Shown in pieces: positions 46,342 through 54,862 of a stretch of 64,000 nt of DNA (positions within the stretch are counted from its first letter, which is position 1; the number at the start of each line of letters is the position of its first letter). A model generated the notes under the pieces. That model was not told the DNA's origin. It ran no database searches and saw only the letters and a program-made list of their open reading frames with translations. This DNA is from Allomuricauda sp. F6463D (GTDB lineage: Bacteria; Bacteroidota; Bacteroidia; Flavobacteriales; Flavobacteriaceae), in contig NZ_JALKAN010000001.1 of assembly GCF_023015965.1 (NCBI RefSeq), positions 952,160 through 1,016,159 on the forward strand, written 5' to 3'. The translations under genes were made by a program, and so were the position numbers.

Positions 46342-48096
46342 ATGACAAAATTTGAAGCCTTGGGGTTAGATCAACCCCTATTGGATGCTATTTCCGACCT
46401 CGGATTTGAATCCCCCTCTGAAGTACAAGAAAAATCAATCCCAATTTTATTGGACCAAGAAACCGATTTGGTGGCCTTGGCACAAACAGGAACGGGTAAA
46501 ACCGCTGCCTTTGGTTTTCCGATGATCCAAAAAATACAATCGGAAAGCAGAACTACACAAGGATTGATCCTCTCTCCTACCCGAGAGTTGTGTTTACAGA
46601 TTACAAACGAGTTAAAACTCTATTCCAAATACGTAAAAGGACTGAATGTAGTCGCCATTTATGGTGGCGCCAGCATTACGGAACAGGCCCGGCAAATAAA
46701 AAGAGGAGCACAGATTATTGTGGCTACTCCGGGTCGTATGAAAGATATGATCGGCCGAAGAATGGTCGATATCTCTAAAATTGACTATTGTGTACTGGAT
46801 GAAGCCGATGAAATGTTAAACATGGGCTTCTTTGAAGACATCAAGGATATTCTTTCCAATACACCCAAAGAAAAATTTACTTGGCTTTTTTCGGCTACTA
46901 TGCCCAAAGAAGTGGCCACGATTGCCAAAAAGTTCATGGATAAGCCCATCGAAATTACGGTCGGGTCCAAAAACGCAGGAGCATCTACCGTACAGCATGA
47001 GTATTATGTAGTAGGTGGTCGCGACCGTTATGCAGCACTTAAACGTTTGGCCGATGCCAATCCTGGAATCTTTTCCGTAGTGTTCTGTAGAACCAAAAGA
47101 GATACCCAACGTGTTGCTGAAAAACTTATTGAAGATGGATACAATGCAGGTGCACTTCATGGAGATTTAAGCCAGAATCAAAGAGATTTGGTCATGAACT
47201 CGTTCAGAAAAAAACAGGTTCAAATGTTAGTGGCCACCGATGTTGCTGCCCGCGGTATTGATGTGGATGATATCACTCACGTAATTAACTACCAATTGCC
47301 AGATGAAATCGAGACCTATACGCACCGAAGTGGCCGTACAGGACGCGCAGGGAAATCTGGAATTTCAATGGTTATTGTTACTCGATCTGAAATACGCAAG
47401 ATCAAAGCCATAGAAAAGAAGATCCAACAGGAGTTTTTGGCCAAAAAGATTCCAGATGGAATAGAAATCTGTGAGATACAATTATATCATTTGGCCAATA
47501 AGATCAAGGAAACAGAAATAAACAACGAGATTGAAAGCTATCTCCCTGCCATAAACGATGTTTTGGAAGGCATTGATAAGGACGAACTCATCAAGAAAAT
47601 TGTTTCCGTAGAATTTACACAGTTCTACAACTATTATAGTAAAACCAAAGACCTAAATAGCCAGGATTCCGGTAAGGAACGAGGAAATTCCAAAGGCGAT
47701 ATCCCATCAAACGGTTCTGTTAGATACTTTATCAATGTTGGTGAGCGAGATGGTTACGATTGGATGTCCTTAAAAGATTTTCTACGTGACACCTTAAAAC
47801 TGGAGAAAGAAGATATTTATAATGTTGACACAAAAGACACGTTCTCTTTCTTTAATTCTGATGCACAACTAACCGAGTTTATCCTTCAAACCTTTACCGA
47901 GTTTAAGATAGATGGGCGTTTTATCAATGTTGAAGTTTCCAAAAACCCTGGTGGTAGTGGTGGCGGAAAAGGAGGCAAAAAACGTCGCGGCAGAAAAAGT
48001 GGAGGTCACAGAGGAAGCAGTAATAAATCCTATAAAGGTGGCAAAAAAGGGAGTTATGGAAAAAAAGGTGGCAAGAAAAAACAGGGGTTTTATTAG
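46342..48096 (+). CDS. DEAD-box RNA helicase (CsdA/DeaD-like)
   Basis: A 584-aa ATP-dependent RNA helicase. Motifs in order: Q motif with FESPSEVQEKSIP, Walker A AQTGTGKTAA, PTRELCLQI, DEAD in CVLDEADEM, SAT, ARGID and HRSGRTGRAG. A DbpA-type RNA-binding domain lies at about 455-530 (RYFINVGERDGYDW), followed by a Gly/Lys/Arg-rich basic tail (GGGKGGKKRRGRKSGGH) to the end. Likely roles are ribosome assembly and mRNA unwinding in the cold. A TACCTTTG box at 46219-46226 implies a leader of about 110 nt, long for this genome. Confidence 0.94.
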   Translation: MTKFEALGLDQPLLDAISDLGFESPSEVQEKSIPILLDQETDLVALAQTGTGKTAAFGFPMIQKIQSESRTTQGLILSPTRELCLQITNELKLYSKYVKGLNVVAIYGGASITEQARQIKRGAQIIVATPGRMKDMIGRRMVDISKIDYCVLDEADEMLNMGFFEDIKDILSNTPKEKFTWLFSATMPKEVATIAKKFMDKPIEITVGSKNAGASTVQHEYYVVGGRDRYAALKRLADANPGIFSVVFCRTKRDTQRVAEKLIEDGYNAGALHGDLSQNQRDLVMNSFRKKQVQMLVATDVAARGIDVDDITHVINYQLPDEIETYTHRSGRTGRAGKSGISMVIVTRSEIRKIKAIEKKIQQEFLAKKIPDGIEICEIQLYHLANKIKETEINNEIESYLPAINDVLEGIDKDELIKKIVSVEFTQFYNYYSKTKDLNSQDSGKERGNSKGDIPSNGSVRYFINVGERDGYDWMSLKDFLRDTLKLEKEDIYNVDTKDTFSFFNSDAQLTEFILQTFTEFKIDGRFINVEVSKNPGGSGGGKGGKKRRGRKSGGHRGSSNKSYKGGKKGSYGKKGGKKKQGFY

Positions 48097-48171
48097 TTAA
48101 TTCTATATTAAATGGTAAGCCTCTACTATTTATTTTTCTTTGTTTAGTACTTTTATAGCTACAAAGGTTGC

Positions 48172-48951
48172 ATGAGAAGATTACTACTTTTACTACTGAC
48201 CTTGGTATCATCACTAGGTTTTGCTCAAATTGAAGGTGAAGAAACCCAAGAAATAAAGCAGTTTACCGCAACGGTAATCAACGCCCAGACGGAATTTCCT
48301 TTGGAAAGTGTGCACGTGGTGAACCTTAATCAGGTAAAAGGTACAATTACCAATCAGAATGGTAAATTCTCCATTCCTGCTGCTGTAAATGATACCCTGT
48401 ACCTGTCTTATTTGGGTTTTAAGACCCAGAAAGTTAGGGTCACCAACGATATGTTCAGGTTCGGAAACACTGAGATTGCCCTTACAGAGTTGGCGTATGC
48501 TCTTGAAGAAGTAATTGTAACACCATACCAGCTTACTGGGTATTTGGAAATCGATGTTAAAAACCTTCCGGTGAACAACGCATACCAATATAGTATTTCC
48601 GGTCTATCCACCAGTTATGAGGCCGGAAACAAAAGCCCCAGCGCGGTAACCAAAGTATTAGGAGCCATTCTCAACCCAGCCGACTTGTTACGAAATCTTT
48701 TTGGAAAAAAACCTCGGCAGCTACGTAAGTTGCGCCAGATAAAAGAAGATGATAATATTAGGGATTTATTGGCCTCCAAGTTTGATAGGGAAACACTCAC
48801 TGAGCTTTTGCAATTGGAAAAAGTGGATATTGAGGATATTCTTAATAACTGCAATTACTCCAAATCGTTTATTAAAACAGCCAATGACCTTCAAATCTTG
48901 GATGCTATCTCCAGCTGTTATGAAGAATATAAAGTACTGAATAGAAATTAA
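48172..48951 (+). CDS. Exported carboxypeptidase-regulatory-like domain protein
   Basis: A 259-aa protein with a signal peptide (about 1-20, ending SLGFAQ), a carboxypeptidase-D regulatory-like beta-sandwich (about 30-110; ATVINAQTEFPLESVHVVNL, YLSYLGFKTQKV) and a C-terminal helical region with no TonB plug or barrel. Such barrel-less forms are common in Bacteroidota and their role is unknown. It stands between the helicase and the amylase, in the same direction as both. Confidence 0.85.
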   Translation: MRRLLLLLLTLVSSLGFAQIEGEETQEIKQFTATVINAQTEFPLESVHVVNLNQVKGTITNQNGKFSIPAAVNDTLYLSYLGFKTQKVRVTNDMFRFGNTEIALTELAYALEEVIVTPYQLTGYLEIDVKNLPVNNAYQYSISGLSTSYEAGNKSPSAVTKVLGAILNPADLLRNLFGKKPRQLRKLRQIKEDDNIRDLLASKFDRETLTELLQLEKVDIEDILNNCNYSKSFIKTANDLQILDAISSCYEEYKVLNRN

Positions 48952-49051
48952 TAATATCTTGTAAAGCTAGGTAGTGGGATAGACTTTTACAGCTATAAAT
49001 AAATTTTATATTTACATATTCATTTTATAGCTTTAAACAAAATCCCAATTC

Positions 49052-50734
49052 ATGAAAAAACTACTTCTTGTCCTATCTTTGTTTCTCTTATCCATAGGCT
49101 GTAAAAAAGTTGAAAAGAAGCAGCAAGAAATGCAAGTAGTTCAAGATGAATCACCAAAAAAAGAAGTCCCCTTTATTTGGGAAGCTGCAAACATCTACTT
49201 TTTGCTCACCGATCGTTTCAACAATGGCAATCCAAATAACGATGTGAATTTTGAAAGAACTGAAGAAACCGGAGTATTAAGAGGTTTTGAAGGAGGTGAT
49301 ATTGTTGGCATTACCAAAAAAATTGAAGAAGGTTACTTTACAAATTTAGGAATCAATGCCGTTTGGCTCACCCCTGTGGTAGAGCAAATTCATGGAGCAA
49401 CGGACGAAGGCACCGGAAAAACATACGGTTACCATGGTTATTGGGCCAAAGACTGGACTTCCATAGATCCAAATTTTGGAACACGTAAAGACCTGGAAAA
49501 TTTAGTTAAAACGGCTCACAGCAAAGGAATTCGGATTCTAATGGATGTAGTTTTGAACCATACCGGACCGGTAACCGAACAGGACCCTGTTTGGCCAGAT
49601 GATTGGGTAAGGACTGGTCCAAAATGCGAGTTCAGCACTTATGAAAATACCACAGCATGTACTTTGGTTGAAAATCTTCCTGATATACTCACCGAATCCG
49701 ATGAGGCAGTGGAATTGCCCGATGCCCTCTTGGCCAAATGGAAGAGTGAAGGGAGACTGAGCAAAGAACTTGATGAACTACAACTCTTTTTTGAACGCAC
49801 CGGGTATCCAAGGGCACCACGATATTATATCATTAAATGGCTTACCGATTATATTAACGATCTAGGTGTTGATGGTTTCCGTGTGGATACTGTAAAACAC
49901 ATAAACGAGGACGCTTGGGCCGAACTAAATAAAGAAGCCAATTATGCCTTTGAAGTGTGGAAAAAGAAACATCGGAACAAGATATTGGACGACACCCCTT
50001 TCTATATGGTAGGCGAAGTGTACAATTATAATATTTCCGAAGGGCGTGAATTTGATTTTGGCGACAAAAAAGTAGATTTTTTTAATTATGGTTTCAAAAG
50101 TCTTATCAATTTTGAATTAAAATCCGATGCCGACAAAAGTTACGAAACCATTTTTAAAAAGTATAGCCGATTGCTCCATACCAAGTTAAAAGATAAAAGT
50201 GTACTCAATTATCTAACCTCTCATGACGATGGACAACCCTACGACAAGGAAAGAACAAATCCATACCGCACCGCTAACGTGCTGTTATTGACTCCCGGGG
50301 CATCTCAGGTATATTACGGTGACGAAACCGCTAGGAGCCTCACAATAGATGGTGCAATAGGGGACGCCACGCTACGTTCATTTATGAACTGGGAGGATTT
50401 GGACAGCATACCCGAAACACAAAAAATACATAAGCATTGGCAAAAGTTAGGGCAGTTCCGTGCAAATCACCCTGCCATAGGAGCTGGTAAACACAAACGC
50501 TTGGCCAAATCACCCTATGTATTCTCAAGAACTTATGTAAATGGGGACTATAGAGACAAAGTGGTAGTTGGGATGGAATTACCCAAGGGTAAAAAGTCAC
50601 TTTGGGTAAAAGGATTTTTTGGTGATGGCACTAGGTTATACGACACCTATTCAGAAACTGAGGTTACCGTTACCAATGGAAAAGTGCTCTTGGACAATGG
50701 TTTTGATATTGCCCTTTTGGAGCTTGTTGAGTAA
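49052..50734 (+). CDS. Lipoprotein alpha-amylase family glycoside hydrolase (GH13)
   Basis: A 560-aa GH13 enzyme with a lipoprotein signal (MKKLLLVLSLFLLSIGCKK, lipobox Cys17), hence anchored in the envelope. GH13 conserved regions: MDVVLNHTG (I), GFRVDTVKHI with nucleophile Asp279 (II), MVGEVYNYN with acid/base Glu322 (III) and LTSHDDGQPYD with Asp392 (IV). The N-terminal IYFLLTDRFNNGNPNND resembles calcium-binding alpha-amylases, and a C-terminal beta domain ends in FDIALLELVE. Substrate is most likely an alpha-glucan; product specificity cannot be read. It is not beside a susCD pair. Confidence 0.93.
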   Translation: MKKLLLVLSLFLLSIGCKKVEKKQQEMQVVQDESPKKEVPFIWEAANIYFLLTDRFNNGNPNNDVNFERTEETGVLRGFEGGDIVGITKKIEEGYFTNLGINAVWLTPVVEQIHGATDEGTGKTYGYHGYWAKDWTSIDPNFGTRKDLENLVKTAHSKGIRILMDVVLNHTGPVTEQDPVWPDDWVRTGPKCEFSTYENTTACTLVENLPDILTESDEAVELPDALLAKWKSEGRLSKELDELQLFFERTGYPRAPRYYIIKWLTDYINDLGVDGFRVDTVKHINEDAWAELNKEANYAFEVWKKKHRNKILDDTPFYMVGEVYNYNISEGREFDFGDKKVDFFNYGFKSLINFELKSDADKSYETIFKKYSRLLHTKLKDKSVLNYLTSHDDGQPYDKERTNPYRTANVLLLTPGASQVYYGDETARSLTIDGAIGDATLRSFMNWEDLDSIPETQKIHKHWQKLGQFRANHPAIGAGKHKRLAKSPYVFSRTYVNGDYRDKVVVGMELPKGKKSLWVKGFFGDGTRLYDTYSETEVTVTNGKVLLDNGFDIALLELVE

Positions 50735-50737
50735 ATT

Positions 50738-51118
50738 TTACAATCTAGAATGCAAAGCAATTCGATTGCCCTCGGTATCTAGGAATAACGCCATAAAACC
50801 AATATCCGGACTTATCAGTGTTTTAGCTTGTATTATCTTTCCACCGGCAGCTTCTATTCCTTCTAGTTGATTATCAATATCGGTACTGGAAAAATAAATC
50901 AGTACACCATCGCTAGTACTGGGCTTATACCAGTCTTTATTTTGAATCAGCGAACCTGCAGCTCCCGGTTTGCCATGACTTGCAGGAAACCAACCCATTT
51001 TTGTATCTCCTAAATCATGTAACCGAATTTCTATCTGAAATACAGAATCATAAAATTTTTTCGCACGGTCCAAATTCAACACGGGAATCTCGAACCAACC
51101 TACCATATTACTCTCCAT
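50738..51118 (-). CDS. VOC-family (glyoxalase/bleomycin-resistance fold) protein
   Basis: A 126-aa protein of the vicinal-oxygen-chelate fold: VGWFEIPVLNLDRAKKFYDSVF at the start and DIGFMALFLDTEGNRIALHS at the end. The subgroup resembles small single-domain proteins of unknown substrate. It lies 3 bp after the SRPBCC gene in the same direction, so they form a pair. Confidence 0.88.
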   Translation of the reverse strand: MESNMVGWFEIPVLNLDRAKKFYDSVFQIEIRLHDLGDTKMGWFPASHGKPGAAGSLIQNKDWYKPSTSDGVLIYFSSTDIDNQLEGIEAAGGKIIQAKTLISPDIGFMALFLDTEGNRIALHSRL

Positions 51119-51121
51119 GCT

Positions 51122-51649
51122 CTATTGATTTTCTAAAATTTCCTTGAGACTGGCCAAACCTTCTTCAAAATCCTTTCCTACCGCCTTATCCATGTTCATA
51201 AACAGCATCATAATACTCATAGGAAATTTATTTTTTCCTGAAAAACCCCATACTACTTTGGTCCGGTTGTTTTCAACTTCCTTGATGCTTAGATATGCAT
51301 TGGAAGTAGATTTAAAGGGCTTTAAAAATCGTAGCTCGCTCTCAATTCTTTCGTCTGCAATAATTTTGGTGATTTCCTGTTCCCCTTCCCCTACTTCCTT
51401 ATTACCTTTCCAATAATTTATTGCACCTACCTCACCATCTGTACCTGTGAATTTTTTTTGCATATTTGGGTCACGTTTCCCCCAAGGAGACCATTCATCT
51501 TGATTTTTTAAAGATTTGAGATAATCAAATACAACATTTTTAGATTTGGCAATTTCAATGGATCGGGAAACATCATAATTTTTAGGGGCTATAATGGCTA
51601 AAATGATCAAGAGTAACACAAGGGCCAACCCAATATATAGTACTAACAT
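51122..51649 (-). CDS. SRPBCC-fold protein with N-terminal membrane anchor
   Basis: A 175-aa protein with an N-terminal transmembrane helix (about 3-22, VLYIGLALVLLLIILAIIAP) and a START/Bet v1-like (SRPBCC) domain: VSRSIEIAKSKNVVFDYLKSL, DEWSPWGKRDPNMQKKF. This group is usually annotated 'SRPBCC family/polyketide cyclase'; the ligand is unknown. Co-directional with the VOC gene. Confidence 0.88.
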   Translation of the reverse strand: MLVLYIGLALVLLLIILAIIAPKNYDVSRSIEIAKSKNVVFDYLKSLKNQDEWSPWGKRDPNMQKKFTGTDGEVGAINYWKGNKEVGEGEQEITKIIADERIESELRFLKPFKSTSNAYLSIKEVENNRTKVVWGFSGKNKFPMSIMMLFMNMDKAVGKDFEEGLASLKEILENQ

Positions 51650-51691
51650 AACTGTAATTGATTGATTAACAATTAAAAGTACAAAAAATAG

Positions 51692-52345
51692 TTACTCAGA
51701 AAAATATCTTTTCAAGATACCTTCAACATCTTTTATGGACTTTTTGGTCCAGTCCAATCGTTTCTCAAGAACCTCAATTTCAGTTAAATGCCAATCTACA
51801 TTTGAACCACCTAGTTTTTGCACCAATTGATGAATAGTTATTGCAGCAGAAACAGAAACATTTAGGCTCTCGGAAAAACCTAACATTGGTATTTTTAAAT
51901 ATCCATCCGCCCGTTGTAACACTTCTGATGACAACCCCTCTTTTTCGGTTCCGAAAAAAACAGCGGTTTTTTCAGTGGGAAAAAAATCAGGCAACAGCGT
52001 TGAGTCGTTGTGTGGCGTGGTAGCAATAATTTTATAGCCATCATTTTTTAACTTGGAGATACAGTCAGAGGTGGTTTGATGGCGATACACATCCACCCAT
52101 TGCTCTGCCCCCATGGCAATATTCTTATCCAGCCGCTTACCAAAACGATCCTCCACCACATGAAGGTCCTGCACACCAAAAACATCGCAACTACGTATAA
52201 TGGCGCTGGTATTGTGCAATTGGTAAACGTCTTCCACTGCAACGGTAATGTGTCTCGTTCTATTTTGGAGCACATCCAAAAACCGTTGTTTTCGTTCTTC
52301 GGTTAAGTACCCCTCAAGGTATGTCAACAAATCAGAATCAAACAT
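51692..52345 (-). CDS. trmH: tRNA (guanosine-18-2'-O)-methyltransferase TrmH
   Basis: A 217-aa SpoU/SPOUT methyltransferase. Family motifs: HNTSAIIRSCDVFGVQDLHVVE (motif 1), FFGTEKEGLS (motif 2) and IPMLGFSESLNVSVSAAI (motif 3). The length and C-terminal helix fit TrmH rather than RlmB. The substrate is assigned by similarity to TrmH, so Gm18 of tRNA is expected. Confidence 0.9.
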   Translation of the reverse strand: MFDSDLLTYLEGYLTEERKQRFLDVLQNRTRHITVAVEDVYQLHNTSAIIRSCDVFGVQDLHVVEDRFGKRLDKNIAMGAEQWVDVYRHQTTSDCISKLKNDGYKIIATTPHNDSTLLPDFFPTEKTAVFFGTEKEGLSSEVLQRADGYLKIPMLGFSESLNVSVSAAITIHQLVQKLGGSNVDWHLTEIEVLEKRLDWTKKSIKDVEGILKRYFSE

Positions 52346-52518
52346 AAAACCAAGATAGAAAAAATTAGAAATGATATTTTATCAAAACCAATTGTATTTG
52401 CTGCATAGCACGATATCGATTTTATTTCAATGTGGCCAAATACCTTAGGTTAAGGGTGCCAAAACACCCCCTATAACCAATCATTGGTTTTACTATATTT
52501 ACAAAAACCAAAAAAACC

Positions 52519-54024
52519 ATGGGCAAGCTATACACACTATTTTTATGCATCCTGTTTTCTCCAACGATATCAGCACAAAAAACAAACAATGATTCCCTTT
52601 CGTTTCCTGAACCACAATCATTTATTAGCAACCATCAAATAACCAATGGTGGAAAATTGGTGAAGTACAAAGCCATTGCTTCCGAGACTTATTTAAAAAA
52701 CAAACTTGGAGAACCTGTGGCTTCCATATGGTCCGTGGCCTATGTGCAAAGTGGGTTACAAGAACCGAGCAAACGTCCTGTTACCTTTGTTTTTAACGGT
52801 GGGCCTGGTTCCGCATCGGTTTGGCTGCAAATGGGCATGTTCGGCCCTCAACTGGTGCAGGTAGACTCCAATGCATCCAAAGATGATGGTGCAGCACCGT
52901 ATACCTTGGTAGAAAACACCAACGGTATATTGGACATTACAGATTTGGTTTTTATAGATCCCGTAGGCACTGGATATAGTAAAGTTGTTGGAAAAGGAAA
53001 AGTGGAGGACTTTTGGGGTCTTACCGAAGATGCGAACTCGGTTGCACAATTTATACGCCAATGGATTACCGATAATAATCGCTGGCTTTCCCAAAAATAC
53101 ATTATTGGAGAGAGCTTTGGAACCACAAGGGCTGCTGGAGTAGCCAACGCATTGGAAAGTAATGGGCAAAATATGGCCTTAAATGGGCTAATACTAATTT
53201 CACAAGCCCTGGATTACGCAGGATCCACATCTGTTCACGATAACATAACTTCATATTTGACCTATTTGCCCAGTATGGCCGCAACGGCTTGGTACCATAA
53301 AAAAGCAGGGCAAGGTAAGTCACTTGAATCCTTTATTGAAGAAAGCAGGGAATACGCCTACAACTTCTATGCTCCAGCACTATACAAAGGTTCACTTTTG
53401 ACAGATGCTGAAAAAAATGAAGTTGCGGAAAAACTCAGTTATTTTATTGGATTGGACAAAGATTATATTTTAAAATCAAACCTGCGGATATTGATGCCTC
53501 GTTTTCAAAAACAACTCCTAGCCGAAGAAGGGCTTGCCGTTGGTAGATTGGATGGTAGATATATGGGCGATGAAGTTGATAAATTAACCGATGGGCCACA
53601 TCTTGGCGATCCGTCCAGCTACCAGATAAGTTCCGCTTACACGGCATCCATCAACCATTTTTATGCATCCGTATTAGGTGTAAAAATGGACAGGCCCTAC
53701 CTAACATCCAATGGCGAAATATATGGTAAATGGAATTGGAAACCTGTTCCTAAAGGAAGAGGATGGGAACCCTCATATGTAAACGTTACCCGAAAATTAA
53801 GCGAAACCATGCGAAGAAATACAGAAATGAAGGTGATGGTTGCCAGTGGTTATTACGATTTAATCTGCCCCTTCTTTGATGCTGAGTATACTTTTTCCAG
53901 AAACGGTATTGAAAGGGAAAAAATTAAAATGACCTATTATGAGGCCGGACACATGATGTACACACACCAACCTGATTTAATAAAACTGGCCCAAGATGTG
54001 CGGGCATTTATCACCAACGACTAA
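52519..54024 (+). CDS. S10-family serine carboxypeptidase, exported
   Basis: A 501-aa serine carboxypeptidase with a signal peptide (about 1-20, ending PTISAQ). S10 features: FVFNGGPGSASVW (oxyanion region), catalytic Ser199 in IIGESFGTTRAAG, Asp in VASGYYDLICPF and His in EAGHMMYTHQ. Bacterial S10 homologues are periplasmic exopeptidases; the substrate is not defined. No partner genes adjoin. Confidence 0.93.
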   Translation: MGKLYTLFLCILFSPTISAQKTNNDSLSFPEPQSFISNHQITNGGKLVKYKAIASETYLKNKLGEPVASIWSVAYVQSGLQEPSKRPVTFVFNGGPGSASVWLQMGMFGPQLVQVDSNASKDDGAAPYTLVENTNGILDITDLVFIDPVGTGYSKVVGKGKVEDFWGLTEDANSVAQFIRQWITDNNRWLSQKYIIGESFGTTRAAGVANALESNGQNMALNGLILISQALDYAGSTSVHDNITSYLTYLPSMAATAWYHKKAGQGKSLESFIEESREYAYNFYAPALYKGSLLTDAEKNEVAEKLSYFIGLDKDYILKSNLRILMPRFQKQLLAEEGLAVGRLDGRYMGDEVDKLTDGPHLGDPSSYQISSAYTASINHFYASVLGVKMDRPYLTSNGEIYGKWNWKPVPKGRGWEPSYVNVTRKLSETMRRNTEMKVMVASGYYDLICPFFDAEYTFSRNGIEREKIKMTYYEAGHMMYTHQPDLIKLAQDVRAFITND

Positions 54025-54244
54025 CGAAAAAGCATTTCTTTTATCCTGATTTTTATTAAAGCCCTTCTACTGATTTGAGTTGGCCATTCCTATAACTTTA
54101 CTGAACAATAATGTTTTCTGTTGCTCGTAAAAAAGATATGAACTCCCCACAAATAAGGATGAAATTGTATAAAAATGATCTTGGATAAATAAATCATTCA
54201 TAAATATTTTATCTTCGTCGTACTTGAAAAACAATAGTTTAACC

Positions 54245-54841
54245 ATGAGAAATTGTCTTTTCATCATTTTTTTGCTCACTATTCTTCCTATGGTATCGTG
54301 TGGTGATTCTAAAAAGCAAAAAGATGACTCCGCGATGGGTACAGAGGATTTCCATAATGTTTCAATTGATGGGAATTACCAAATAGACATCCCAAAATTT
54401 ATGACCGGAACCACGGGGTTGAACGAAGAAGCTTCGCTACAATTTCAAAGCTTGCTCCAAGAAGCATATCTTCTAATTATTGATGAACCTAAATCAGAAT
54501 TTGAGGAAGTTTATAGAGGTTTGGAACAGTACGATGACGAACTTTCCGTATTGCAAAATTACAGGGATGCCAGACTACAGATACTTTCCAGAACCACACA
54601 GATGAACCGTAAATCTACACCAATTCCTACCCGAATTAATGGTTTGGATGCTGAAACATTGCAAATCGATGCCAATATTAAAGGCATCGACAACGAAATT
54701 TCTTATTTCATTACTTTTATCGAAGGTGATCATAACGTCTATATGATCATGGCTTGGACATTAAAGGGCAAAAAGTTAGCACATCAAAACACCTTTAATA
54801 GAATTGCCAAATCTTTTGAAATGATAAGTGAACCCTATTAA
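54245..54841 (+). CDS. Lipoprotein of unknown function
   Basis: A 198-aa protein from the ATG at 54245 with a lipoprotein signal, MRNCLFIIFLLTILPMVSCGD (lipobox Cys at about 19). The body (FHNVSIDGNYQIDIPKFM, and a C-terminal YFITFIEGDHNVYMIMAWTL) has the alternating strand pattern of PsbP/Mog1-like folds, but I cannot assign a family. The 220 bp upstream show nothing recognisable. It converges on carB with a 21-bp gap. Confidence 0.75.
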   Translation: MRNCLFIIFLLTILPMVSCGDSKKQKDDSAMGTEDFHNVSIDGNYQIDIPKFMTGTTGLNEEASLQFQSLLQEAYLLIIDEPKSEFEEVYRGLEQYDDELSVLQNYRDARLQILSRTTQMNRKSTPIPTRINGLDAETLQIDANIKGIDNEISYFITFIEGDHNVYMIMAWTLKGKKLAHQNTFNRIAKSFEMISEPY

Positions 54842-54862
54842 AGGTAGATGTGACAGTTTTAT